From the NCBI GenBank assembly GCA_903848645.1, contig CAINGU010000078.1, positions 62,001-126,000 of the forward strand: 64,000 nt of DNA, given 5' to 3'. The notes under the pieces were generated by a model, which saw nothing but the letters and a program-made list of their open reading frames with translations, was not told the DNA's origin and made no database searches. Both the position numbers and the translations under genes were made by a program. Source of the stretch: an uncultured cyanobacterium (GTDB taxonomy: Bacteria > Cyanobacteriota > Cyanobacteriia > Cyanobacteriales > Nostocaceae). Of this stretch, positions 56,361 to 64,000 are shown piece after piece; the stretch's first letter is position 1; every line of letters begins with the position of its first letter.

Positions 56361-58733
56361 ATGGCAATACAAAATGGGGATGAGTGCAACTTTTCAGAGG
56401 TAGAGCAGGATTGGGATCTAGAGCGTCTATTTAAGGACATAAAAACTATTGAAGTCAAAGAGCTTCCGTCTGGACAGCAAAGAAATTTGAAGGCAATTTT
56501 GTTGGAACTTAGCCCCAAAGACACATCACTAAAATTGGGACTTGGGCGAAAATCTTTGGACTCTGCTTTTTCGGACTTGTATAGGATCATCGAAAGACTG
56601 ACCAATCAGCTCGAGAAGAGTGTCACGTATAAAAATGCGCCTTCAGTGTTAGCGAAGTATCGTAAGGGGGCGATTATAAAGCTAAAATTTAATTTACTAG
56701 GACGGGATGGAGATCGCACTGAGCTAGAGAAACTCCAAAAGCAGCACAAAGTTATTTTAATCAAAGCAGGTGCAGGCATAGGTAAATCTACTTTAGCAGA
56801 GGAATTTCTAAGAACTCACACTCAGAACGTGATTAGAATAAACATGGGTTTATCATCAGGTGCTATTACACCTGCATCAGAAAAATTATCAGCTATTTTA
56901 CAAAAAGAATTGAATGAAGAGCCAAGCCATGATTTTGGTATAAATTTAGAGATATTGAAAACAAGGCTATCCTCCAAATTAAAACCATCCATCGGCATAT
57001 TGATTGACAATCTTGAACCTGCACTTAATGACAAATTTCAGTTTGATGAAAGGCTTCTAGGCTATGAGGATTTATTGGCAGTGCTAGGTCATCCCTCTGT
57101 CTGTTCGTTTACGCTGATCACTAGTCGGCATTCGCTAAATATTGTCCGTGGAAAGAAAGTAGATGAATACTTACTGAATGGCCTAGACATTACAGCATGG
57201 GAGCAATATTTCCATGATTGCGAGAATGTAGAAAATTCAAAGGATCTAGTGCAGATACGCGATGCCTTTAATGGTAATGCGAAGGCTATGGATATAATAC
57301 ATAGTGCAATTAAAATCCGTTTTTATCGCAATATTGAAGCCTACTGGAATCGCTACAAAGATGCTTTTTTAGCTGATCCAGACCTAAAAAGTTTGATTTC
57401 GGTGGAAATGGATTGGTTACGAGATAACCACTCTGATGCTTATAAGTTGCTCTGTCGGATGGGTTGCTATCGCTACCAGGATGTAAAAACAGTTCCTTTT
57501 GATGGGTTGATTTATTTGTTGTGGGATGTACCTGAATATGCTGGACGGGTTGGGGTTGTAGAGTATTTGAGTAAGACTTCTTTGATTGAGTTTAAAGGAG
57601 AATATTATTTACATCCTGCTGTTAGAGAAGCCGCGAAATCGCGTCTACTAAAAAATAAAATGGATTGGGAAACAGCAAATCTTGCAATATCTGATTTTTA
57701 TGAATCTATTTCTAATAATCTGATATCTATAGAAGACGCTATTTTATACTTGGAAGCTATACATCATGCGATAACAGCTACACAATTCTCAAAAGCACTA
57801 AATCTTTTACTAGCCCATAAAATTGGTAAGCCTTTTCCTTCTTCTATACTTAGGTCTTTTGGATATAGTAATGCAAGTATTTCTTATTTTAATTGCATTC
57901 TCAAAGATAAACAAATAGCTAATGATTCTGTAAATTTAATTTATATTTATGGTCTACTTGGTGATGCTTATTCTCTTTCAGGAATGCTTAAATATGGAAT
58001 TGACTCATATGAAAAATGTTTATCTTTTTATCCTACTCCTGTAATTAAATATCATCATGAATTATTACAAGACTGGTGGGTAGATGTACAAGGTGCTTTA
58101 TCGCTCACCTATCTTCATTTTGGGGATTATTCAAAATCCGAAAATCTATTTAAAGAGTGTTTGGAGAATGCTCGGCATTTGAATGAATCAGGAAATAAAT
58201 ACCTTTGCTATATATATGCTTGTCTTGCTTTTTTAGCTTGTGAAGCAAAAAATTATTTATTAGCTGAAAAATTGATTAATAAGTCTCTTGAATTATTAGA
58301 ATTCCTTGAGAACACATATCACACTTGGATTAGAAGTTATGGTTTATATTACTTGTCTAGAAGTTTAACAATAAATAAGATGTTTTCCAAGGCAGAATCT
58401 CTTTTATTGAATCTATCTTCTTTCGCTAAAAACCATTCCTATCTTCTATCGCAAAATCTAGTTATCTTAGGAGAATCCTATCTATTTTCAGCACAAAATA
58501 ATAACTTGATGGCGTTACAGAAGCTTTTGGATGTAAAAATAAAGTGTGAAAAAATTGGCAATAGTTATGAATTAGCTGATATTTATTTCCAAATTGGGTT
58601 AGTATCTCAGGCAATGGGGGAACATAACCAAGCAGAAGAATATAAACTAAAAACACTAAAACTTTTCGAGCAAATAGAATCGCCAAAACAAATAGAAAGA
58701 GTTAAACAAGCATTTGGAGGCAATATTCAATAA
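56361..58733 (+). CDS. STAND NTPase with C-terminal TPR repeats
   Basis: The 790-residue protein begins with about 125 residues of HTH-like/helical sequence (SEVEQDWDLERLFKDIKTIE). It is followed by a P-loop GAGIGKSTLAEEFL near residue 137 and a Walker B-like SIGILIDNLEP near residue 214. The C-terminal half (from about residue 470) has TPR-like helical pairs with YGLLGDAYSLSGMLKYGIDSYEKCLSF-type sequence. The same modules occur on two chains at 45299-48207. An NLR-like switch is inferred from family knowledge; ligand and effector are unknown. Confidence 0.82.
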   Translation: MAIQNGDECNFSEVEQDWDLERLFKDIKTIEVKELPSGQQRNLKAILLELSPKDTSLKLGLGRKSLDSAFSDLYRIIERLTNQLEKSVTYKNAPSVLAKYRKGAIIKLKFNLLGRDGDRTELEKLQKQHKVILIKAGAGIGKSTLAEEFLRTHTQNVIRINMGLSSGAITPASEKLSAILQKELNEEPSHDFGINLEILKTRLSSKLKPSIGILIDNLEPALNDKFQFDERLLGYEDLLAVLGHPSVCSFTLITSRHSLNIVRGKKVDEYLLNGLDITAWEQYFHDCENVENSKDLVQIRDAFNGNAKAMDIIHSAIKIRFYRNIEAYWNRYKDAFLADPDLKSLISVEMDWLRDNHSDAYKLLCRMGCYRYQDVKTVPFDGLIYLLWDVPEYAGRVGVVEYLSKTSLIEFKGEYYLHPAVREAAKSRLLKNKMDWETANLAISDFYESISNNLISIEDAILYLEAIHHAITATQFSKALNLLLAHKIGKPFPSSILRSFGYSNASISYFNCILKDKQIANDSVNLIYIYGLLGDAYSLSGMLKYGIDSYEKCLSFYPTPVIKYHHELLQDWWVDVQGALSLTYLHFGDYSKSENLFKECLENARHLNESGNKYLCYIYACLAFLACEAKNYLLAEKLINKSLELLEFLENTYHTWIRSYGLYYLSRSLTINKMFSKAESLLLNLSSFAKNHSYLLSQNLVILGESYLFSAQNNNLMALQKLLDVKIKCEKIGNSYELADIYFQIGLVSQAMGEHNQAEEYKLKTLKLFEQIESPKQIERVKQAFGGNIQ

Positions 58734-58860
58734 ATGCTAAATTAGTTGATGCGATGATATAATTTATCATGTGAACAAATTTAGATAAATATGAATGATT
58801 AAAAAATATTCTTTGAGAAATTAGTAGTATAATAATAAAAGATATTAAGGAGTTAATTAT

Positions 58861-59088
58861 ATGCAAATGAAACTTAAATCAAAAATTGATGCAGAAGGTA
58901 AATTATTCCTACAACTTCCCCAACAATTAGCTAATCAAGAATTAGTAATTATTATTACTGATTCTTCCAAAGAAACAATACCAACACCAGAAGAATTAGG
59001 ATATACTGCTGATTTTTTTGATAAAACTGCTGGAAAATGGGAAGGTGAAGTTTTAGTTAGGGAAAATTTAGTTTATAGTTTATTGTGA
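58861..59088 (+). CDS. Small protein, antitoxin-like
   Basis: A 75-residue protein with AAGGAG 8 nt before its ATG. The N-terminal MKLKSKIDAEGKLFLQLPQQ is like the AbrB-type fold, and the C-terminal TADFFDKTAGKWEGEVLVREN is the usual toxin-binding tail of small cyanobacterial antitoxins. There is no toxin (for example PIN or RelE) beside it, so it may be orphaned. Confidence 0.6.
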   Translation: MQMKLKSKIDAEGKLFLQLPQQLANQELVIIITDSSKETIPTPEELGYTADFFDKTAGKWEGEVLVRENLVYSLL

Positions 59089-59161
59089 TCAAAGAACTTG
59101 GGATATTGAATAATGTACCAACCATAGTATTTATCTACTTCTTTACCCCTAACTCATCACT

Positions 59162-60103
59162 ATGACACACGACCACGACCACCATCATCACCACGAACCT
59201 GGACACCATCATCATAGTCACGCCCCAGCAACATTTAGCCGGGCTTTTGCCATTGGTACTGTCCTTAATTTAGGATTTGTCATTGTTGAAGCAACCTATG
59301 GCTACTTAGCCCATTCCCTGGCTTTGTTTGCTGATGCGGGTCACAACCTGAGTGATGTCTTGGGACTCCTCCTAGCCTGGGGTGCAAGTTCCCTGTCCCG
59401 TCGTCCTCCCAGCCACCGCTATACCTATGGATTGCGTGCTTCTTCAATTTTGGCTGCTCTAGTAAATGCTGTAGTTCTGCTTTTATCTATGGGTGCGATT
59501 GCCTGGGAAGCTATTCGCCGCTTTAATACTTTTGCTCCAGTATCAGGAGAAACTATTATTGGTGTTGCCCTGGTCGGCATTATAATTAATACTGCTACTG
59601 CACTCATGTTTATGTCAGGACGCAAAAACGACTTAAACATTCGGGGAGCATTTTTACACATGGCTGCTGATGCCCTGGTATCCTTGGGAGTTGTAATAGC
59701 CGGAATTGCGATTTTATTCACCCATTGGCTGTGGCTTGACCCATTGGTTAGCTTAGTGCTGGTGGCTGTTGTAGTGGTTGGGACGTGGCACTTACTCAGA
59801 GACTCCGTAAATTTGGCACTTGATGGCGTACCCGCAGGAATTGAACTCCGTGCCGTAAAAAATTACTTAATTGAATGTCCAGGGGTGTTGAAAATTCACG
59901 ATCTTCATATTTGGGCTATGAGTACGACAGAAACAGCACTCACGGTTCATTTAGTCATGCCAGAAGGCTATCCTGGTGATGCTTTTTTATGGGAAGTTAC
60001 TCAGGAACTTGAACACCATTTTGGTATTAAACATTCTACTATTCAAGTAGAAACCGGGGATTCGGCTTATCCCTGTGCTTTAGAACCAGACCACGTTGTT
60101 TAA
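59162..60103 (+). CDS. Cation diffusion facilitator metal transporter
   Basis: The 313-residue protein has a His-rich N-terminus (about 18 His in the first 26 residues) and six predicted helices. The metal sites are FADAGHNLSDVLG (HxxxD) near residue 60 and HMAADALVSLGV near residue 165. A cytoplasmic C-terminal domain with HDLHIWAMS follows. This is the CzcD/ZnT group, which exports Zn2+ or Co2+ by proton antiport. It is monocistronic. Confidence 0.94.
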   Translation: MTHDHDHHHHHEPGHHHHSHAPATFSRAFAIGTVLNLGFVIVEATYGYLAHSLALFADAGHNLSDVLGLLLAWGASSLSRRPPSHRYTYGLRASSILAALVNAVVLLLSMGAIAWEAIRRFNTFAPVSGETIIGVALVGIIINTATALMFMSGRKNDLNIRGAFLHMAADALVSLGVVIAGIAILFTHWLWLDPLVSLVLVAVVVVGTWHLLRDSVNLALDGVPAGIELRAVKNYLIECPGVLKIHDLHIWAMSTTETALTVHLVMPEGYPGDAFLWEVTQELEHHFGIKHSTIQVETGDSAYPCALEPDHVV

Positions 60104-60193
60104 AAAAGCCGAATACTTGCAACTGATATACACATAGTTGCAAAAAAAATATAAATAAATGTTGTTTTTTTTTGAGAAAATTTGTTATATTTA

Positions 60194-60209
60194 TTTACAT
60201 AAGGTAACA
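60194..60209 (+). promoter_or_regulatory. HLR1-like RpaB site upstream of the HLIP gene
   Basis: TTTACATAAGGTAACA fits the HLR1 consensus (G/T)TTACAWWNN(G/T)TTACA with one mismatch in the second half. HLR1 is the binding site of RpaB in high-light promoters including hli genes. It is about 33 bp upstream of the start codon. Confidence 0.6.
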
Positions 60210-60241
60210 AAGCTTAGTAAATCCTAATTGGAGTGCTGATT

Positions 60242-60424
60242 ATGACTAATGCAACAAAAACAGCTACCACACCTGTAGCCACAGATCGCAACGCTTGGCA
60301 ATGGGGTTTTACACCAGGAGCAGAAATCTGGAATGGCCGTTTAGCAATGATCGGTTTTTCAGCAGCAGCTTTGATTGAACTATTTTCAGGTCAAGGTTTT
60401 CTTCACTTCTGGGGTATTTTGTAA
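60242..60424 (+). CDS. High-light-inducible protein (chlorophyll a/b-binding-like)
   Basis: The 60-residue protein starts at 60242 with TTGGAG in front. It has one transmembrane helix with the chlorophyll-binding [20 protein letters not shown] motif near residues 34-53. HLIPs protect photosystem II and chlorophyll synthase under excess light in the thylakoid membrane. A T-rich tract follows. The HLR1-like site upstream agrees with light control. Confidence 0.94.
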   Translation: MTNATKTATTPVATDRNAWQWGFTPGAEIWNGRLAMIGFSAAALIELFSGQGFLHFWGIL

Positions 60425-60745
60425 TTTTTTCGTAACATAATTTTTGATTAATTAAAAGCCTGGTAGTTGATGATAACTGCCAGGTTATTTATTTGCGAAT
60501 ATTAAGATATACTTGTACCGTCCCCAATAATTTACAAAAAGTTGAGAATTTCATCCCCCAGTAATAAGAGGATGTTTTAAAAGTTTTTAATGTGTAAACA
60601 GACCCCTCTCCAAACCTCTCCCCTACCAGGGGAGAGGCTTTAAAACCCCCATTCCCTTGTAGGGAAGGGGGGTAGGGGGGTTAGGTTTTTGGAGATGATA
60701 GTTTATTCATTCTCAATAAAGTCAATAATTTACCTGTTTCTGACT
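60425..60745. repeat. Dispersed CCTCTCC-rich repeat, second copy, and spacer
   Basis: No gene is seen. The inverted copy of the left-end element spans about 60565-60690: 60565-60609 is the exact reverse complement of 146-190, and the CCCTCTCC/GGAGAGG stems of the same family follow. Also present is a hairpin, CCTGGTAGTTGATG...TGCCAGG near 60460-60485, likely the HLIP terminator. Confidence 0.7.
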
Positions 60746-61018
60746 TTACAAGGATATAAATACAGTTTTTCCCTTGCGGGGTATTTCTACTCCATTTAGG
60801 TAAGTTTTTTTGGAATTATCTATGGTGTTAATCTTCTGATTACTACGTTTGTTATCTACACCTTCAGTTTGTTTTTTTGCCTTATTGATAATTTCAGCAA
60901 TATCGCTCATGTAAATATCTGGATAACCCTGTGATGATTGGCAATAACCACCGAATAAAGTCTCTGCTTGTGCGAGAGTTATCTCTTCCAAAAATTCGGA
61001 ATCTATTATTGTATCCAT
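60746..61018 (-). CDS. Small hypothetical protein with a double-glycine-like motif
   Basis: A 90-residue protein not recognised as a known family. Its start, EFLEEITLAQAETLFGG followed by YCQSSQGYPD, resembles a double-glycine leader of exported peptides, but the core has only one Cys and the C-terminal half is basic. No LanB/LanM-type enzyme or ABC exporter is near. Function unknown. Confidence 0.5.
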   Translation of the reverse strand: MDTIIDSEFLEEITLAQAETLFGGYCQSSQGYPDIYMSDIAEIINKAKKQTEGVDNKRSNQKINTIDNSKKTYLNGVEIPRKGKTVFISL

Positions 61019-61116
61019 GGTTTAAATTAATGATAACTATGTCTAAATTCCAGATTGGCAAAAATTATGATAATTTTCATCTATCTATTGGCTAATATTG
61101 AAGCTTCTCCTGTTTT

Positions 61117-62535
61117 TCATTTGCGAATAGATAAACCACTGGATGATTCTGTTCGCATTTTTCTAGTTTCCTCCAGAATTTTATCTATATCCTCTTGAGA
61201 CAAACGTTGAATATAATTAATTTTTACTTCTTCTAAAAAGTCATTTAGCAAACTTTGAATTTCTGTCAGCACTTGTTTTTGCTGAATTTCTGAAGTGAAT
61301 GAAGTTGTTAATTTTTCTATTAGCTGAGTGGAAAGTTTTGCCGCAACAGGATCTTTGATGGTACTAGCTAAAGCAGCATAAATATTATTAGTAATTTGGG
61401 TAGCTATTTGTTCATTAATTTGTGTTTGTGCTTTCCCCACACCTGGTAACATCAGGAGATTACTATAGCCTGGTAATTGCTGACAAGCCACTTCAATACT
61501 GTGGCACAAAATCGCATTTACTTCTGGTTGGATTTTTGGTAATACTTGATTAACAACCGTTTTCATTAATAATCCAGCCATTGCTTCCACTTCATTGATA
61601 TTATTAATATCTATGTAAGAACGCACATTTTCTGAATTAAATAACCACCGTGTAGCTTCACCACGTTGAATTGAACCTTGAACTTGGTTAATTACTTGGA
61701 CTACGACAATTTCTGTAATTTCTTCGGCAAAATTGGCAAGAATACCTTGATGAATTTGCCGTCTAATTACATAAAAATCAATTAAATTTGCTTGATCTAG
61801 TCGCACTGTAACTGGTATGAATCGTAACCAGCGGTAAATTGGTATTAGTAACAATAGATCATACCAACGCCAGAGAATTGCCTCTAACCAACTTAAATGA
61901 TTATATCTACGTTTGATTAAAAAAGTCCGTCCTAATAATTCTAGAGCAAATAGAATTACAAATAGTAAATCAATTTTCCAAAAATCATCAAAAAGTTCCC
62001 CATTTTCATCAATTTTACGATAATAGTTGGCGGCAATTCCCGGACGAATTTTTTGCTTGAAAAAATCTATTTCCTGATTCCAACCATGCTTAGATAAATA
62101 TTCCTGACTCCAAAAAGTATTAAATGCCTCTTTTGCAGATTTTTTTCCGACGTGTTCCCGCATTCGGTTTTTGATTTTTTCCAGAGTTCCACTCTTTCCC
62201 GCACCGGCAAAAGGATTAGTATCAATCATCTCTTTGCTCAGAAGATGAATATTGTCTAACTTAGTTTTGACTTGAGATGAGTTTAACCCTGTTTGAATTA
62301 CCTGTTTTTCTAATTCAGCCACTGCTTCTAGATATTGTTTTGTCTCACGATGAGGTTCAATACCTTTAATGGGATCGTACAATTGAGTAAGTTGGGGAAA
62401 TCTGCGGAAGTAAAAATCCCGCCCAGATACATAACTTAAATCAAATAAAACCAATATTAAATTCATAGTGGCGGTAATTGCCATTACTCTTTCAAACCAT
62501 AGTTTTTTTTGCTGGGAAGTTTTTAATTTACTCAT
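61117..62535 (-). CDS. Hypothetical membrane protein
   Basis: The 472-residue protein has a hydrophobic segment near residues 16-32 and two to three more between about 185 and 250 (LFVILFALELLGRTFLI, then WYDLLLLIPIYRWLRFIPV). Between them is a charged loop and after them a long helical C-terminal region with many QxxxQ and INxIQ runs. No family was recognised; the arrangement resembles a voltage-sensor-like helical core only superficially. Confidence 0.6.
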   Translation of the reverse strand: MSKLKTSQQKKLWFERVMAITATMNLILVLFDLSYVSGRDFYFRRFPQLTQLYDPIKGIEPHRETKQYLEAVAELEKQVIQTGLNSSQVKTKLDNIHLLSKEMIDTNPFAGAGKSGTLEKIKNRMREHVGKKSAKEAFNTFWSQEYLSKHGWNQEIDFFKQKIRPGIAANYYRKIDENGELFDDFWKIDLLFVILFALELLGRTFLIKRRYNHLSWLEAILWRWYDLLLLIPIYRWLRFIPVTVRLDQANLIDFYVIRRQIHQGILANFAEEITEIVVVQVINQVQGSIQRGEATRWLFNSENVRSYIDINNINEVEAMAGLLMKTVVNQVLPKIQPEVNAILCHSIEVACQQLPGYSNLLMLPGVGKAQTQINEQIATQITNNIYAALASTIKDPVAAKLSTQLIEKLTTSFTSEIQQKQVLTEIQSLLNDFLEEVKINYIQRLSQEDIDKILEETRKMRTESSSGLSIRK

Positions 62536-62615
62536 GATTTTTTAGATAAATTACTTTTTCCAAGTTAAGTTATGATATACGAGAAATCCATGTAGCATAT
62601 AGGCTCAAATTTGGC

Positions 62616-63611
62616 ATGAAAGTAGCCGTTTTTAGTACAAAAACCTATGACAGGCAGTTTTTAGAAGCTGCAAATTCTCCGACTCAACATGATTTGGTAT
62701 TCTTTGAACCTAGTTTGAATCGTGATACTGCCATCTTAGCGGCAGGATTTCCCTGTGTTTGTGTATTTGTCCATGATCAAGTTGATGCACCAACTTTAGA
62801 AATTCTCGCTGCTGGGGGAACTCGGTTGCTGGCTTTGCGTTGTGCAGGCTTCAATAATGTAGACTTAGCAACCGCAGCCAAGTTAGGAGTTACCATTGTC
62901 CGTGTACCTGCTTATTCACCTTATGGCGTAGCAGAACACGCAGCAGGATTAATTTTAAGCCTAAATCGCAAAATCCACCGTGCCTATAATCGTGTCAGAG
63001 AAGGTAATTTTTCTCTAAATGGACTTTTAGGTTTTAATTTATATGAACGGACAGTAGGGATTATTGGGACAGGTAAAATCGGGCTGATTTTAGCACAGAT
63101 TATGAAAGGCTTCGGCTGTAATATTCTAGCTTATGATGTTTATCGCCACCCCGAATTAGAGGCTTTAGGTGGCAAATATGTAGAGTTACCAGAACTTTTT
63201 GCCAATGCCGATATTATCTCTCTCCATTGTCCCCTGATGCCGGAAACTCATCATTTAATTAATAGTGACGCGATCGCTCAAATGAAACCAGGTATAATGA
63301 TTATTAACACTAGCCGAGGTGCATTGATTGATACCCAAGCAGTCATTGAAGGGTTAAAATCAGGGCAAATTGGTTATCTTGGTGTAGATGTTTATGAGCA
63401 AGAATCGGAATTGTTTTTTGAAGACTTGTCTGGAGAAATCATTCAAGATGATATTTTTCAGCGATTAACGACATTTCCTAATGTTCTTATTACCGGACAT
63501 CAAGCTTTTTTTACAAAAGAAGCTTTGCAAAATATTGCTGATACTACTTTTAGTAATATATATGACATTGAACAAGGTCGCCCCTGTGCTAATGAAATTC
63601 ATATTTATTAA
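62616..63611 (+). CDS. D-lactate dehydrogenase-type 2-hydroxyacid dehydrogenase
   Basis: The 331-residue protein has the NAD-binding motif GTGKIGLILAQIMKGFG near residue 152, the catalytic Arg in NTSRGALIDT (about residue 235), Glu in DVYEQE and His in GHQAFFTKEAL near residue 295. These match LdhA/VanH-type D-lactate dehydrogenases, which reduce pyruvate to D-lactate with NADH. The substrate could also be another 2-oxoacid. It is monocistronic. Confidence 0.93.
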   Translation: MKVAVFSTKTYDRQFLEAANSPTQHDLVFFEPSLNRDTAILAAGFPCVCVFVHDQVDAPTLEILAAGGTRLLALRCAGFNNVDLATAAKLGVTIVRVPAYSPYGVAEHAAGLILSLNRKIHRAYNRVREGNFSLNGLLGFNLYERTVGIIGTGKIGLILAQIMKGFGCNILAYDVYRHPELEALGGKYVELPELFANADIISLHCPLMPETHHLINSDAIAQMKPGIMIINTSRGALIDTQAVIEGLKSGQIGYLGVDVYEQESELFFEDLSGEIIQDDIFQRLTTFPNVLITGHQAFFTKEALQNIADTTFSNIYDIEQGRPCANEIHIY

Positions 63612-63733
63612 TAATCAACTAGACTCTAATTAATCAAAATTAATAACTAATTGTTAAATAATAGGTTAAGGAAACTTAAGATTTACTTGTTAGTCTCTTT
63701 TGATATTACGGATTTTAATCCCAAGGAGTTTTT

Positions 63734-64000
63734 ATGATGTGGTGTGGTTTAGACAAATCTAGAGCAACTATCGCTTTAACCTGTTTTGTAATAGCTAGTG
63801 TTGTCGGTTCAGATATAGCTTTTGCAGCCCGTGGGCGCAACTATAAACCAGATGAATTCCGATCTGTACTACGGGGGTTGGGTTATAACGTTAAAGTTAC
63901 AAAAGATCCTCTTACTGATGAGGAAACAAAAAAAGCCATCACTGAATTTCAAACAGGCTACAAACTTAAGGTAGATGGGAAAGCCGGTCCCAAAACCCAA
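63734..64000 (+). CDS. Peptidoglycan-binding domain protein (partial at the window edge)
   Basis: The start at 63734 has AAGGAG in front. The 89 residues seen include a signal peptide (TIALTCFVIASVVGS, cleavage near AFAARG) and the first part of a PG_binding_1 domain (FRSVLRGLGYNVKVTKDPLTD, then AITEFQTGYKLKVDGKAGP). It continues beyond the window; the catalytic part, if any, is not visible. Confidence 0.85.
   Translation, partial: MMWCGLDKSRATIALTCFVIASVVGSDIAFAARGRNYKPDEFRSVLRGLGYNVKVTKDPLTDEETKKAITEFQTGYKLKVDGKAGPKTQ

Overview
The window is chromosomal DNA from a cyanobacterium, most probably a filamentous member of the Nostocales. The RNA polymerase beta' subunit is split into RpoC1 and RpoC2, and there are HIP1 octamers (GCGATCGC), a high-light-inducible protein, many STAND/TPR signalling proteins, PEP-CTERM proteins and short tandem intergenic repeats of the kind seen in Anabaena and Nostoc relatives. 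The DNA is AT-rich. No phage, complete transposon or CRISPR array was found.

Layout: 0-4.4 kb holds a fructosamine-kinase-like protein, a Ser/Thr kinase with a YARHG tail, a GIY-YIG protein and two unknowns. 4.5-16.3 kb is the transcription/translation block rpsT-tatD-rpoB-rpoC1-rpoC2, all on the minus strand. 16.8-24 kb has hisD, a DUF39 homocysteine-biosynthesis-type protein, a TPR membrane protein, a decayed AbiE toxin-antitoxin pair, and a manganese exporter preceded by a yybP-ykoY riboswitch. 24-26.5 kb has the arsenosugar pair arsM-arsS, then two tandem sRNA genes carrying the Yfr1 signature. 26.5-32 kb has a class II aldolase, a PEP-CTERM lipase-like protein, mnmA, a SPOR-like protein and the bifunctional nnr. 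32-36.4 kb is the second ribosomal block on the minus strand: rplS, tRNA-Trp, secE, nusG, rplK, rplA, an L10 leader with attenuator, rplJ and rplL. 36.6-43.7 kb has hflX, a response regulator, ppk1 and a PEP-CTERM protein.

From 43.7 kb on the window becomes accessory. Two loci (44.0-48.2 and 55.7-58.7 kb) share one layout: a secreted ricin-fold-like protein transcribed divergently from a STAND NTPase with TPR repeats (split into two genes in the first locus). The two secreted genes share a nearly identical 20-bp element just upstream of their start codons. This is the best candidate for an undescribed system here. Between them lie an orphan histidine kinase, a TPR lipoprotein-like protein, a response regulator, a type IIA topoisomerase A subunit without a recognisable GyrA box, and a MITE-like element with perfect 34-bp terminal inverted repeats. 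The right end has a CDF metal transporter, a high-light-inducible protein with an HLR1-like site, two unknowns, a D-lactate-dehydrogenase-type enzyme and the start of a peptidoglycan-binding protein.

Small repeats are a theme of the genome. Families of 7-10 bp tandem repeats fill most intergenic gaps, and one family appears in frame inside both rpoB and rpoC2. Almost all calls are by recognition of protein motifs and gene order; no database search was possible.
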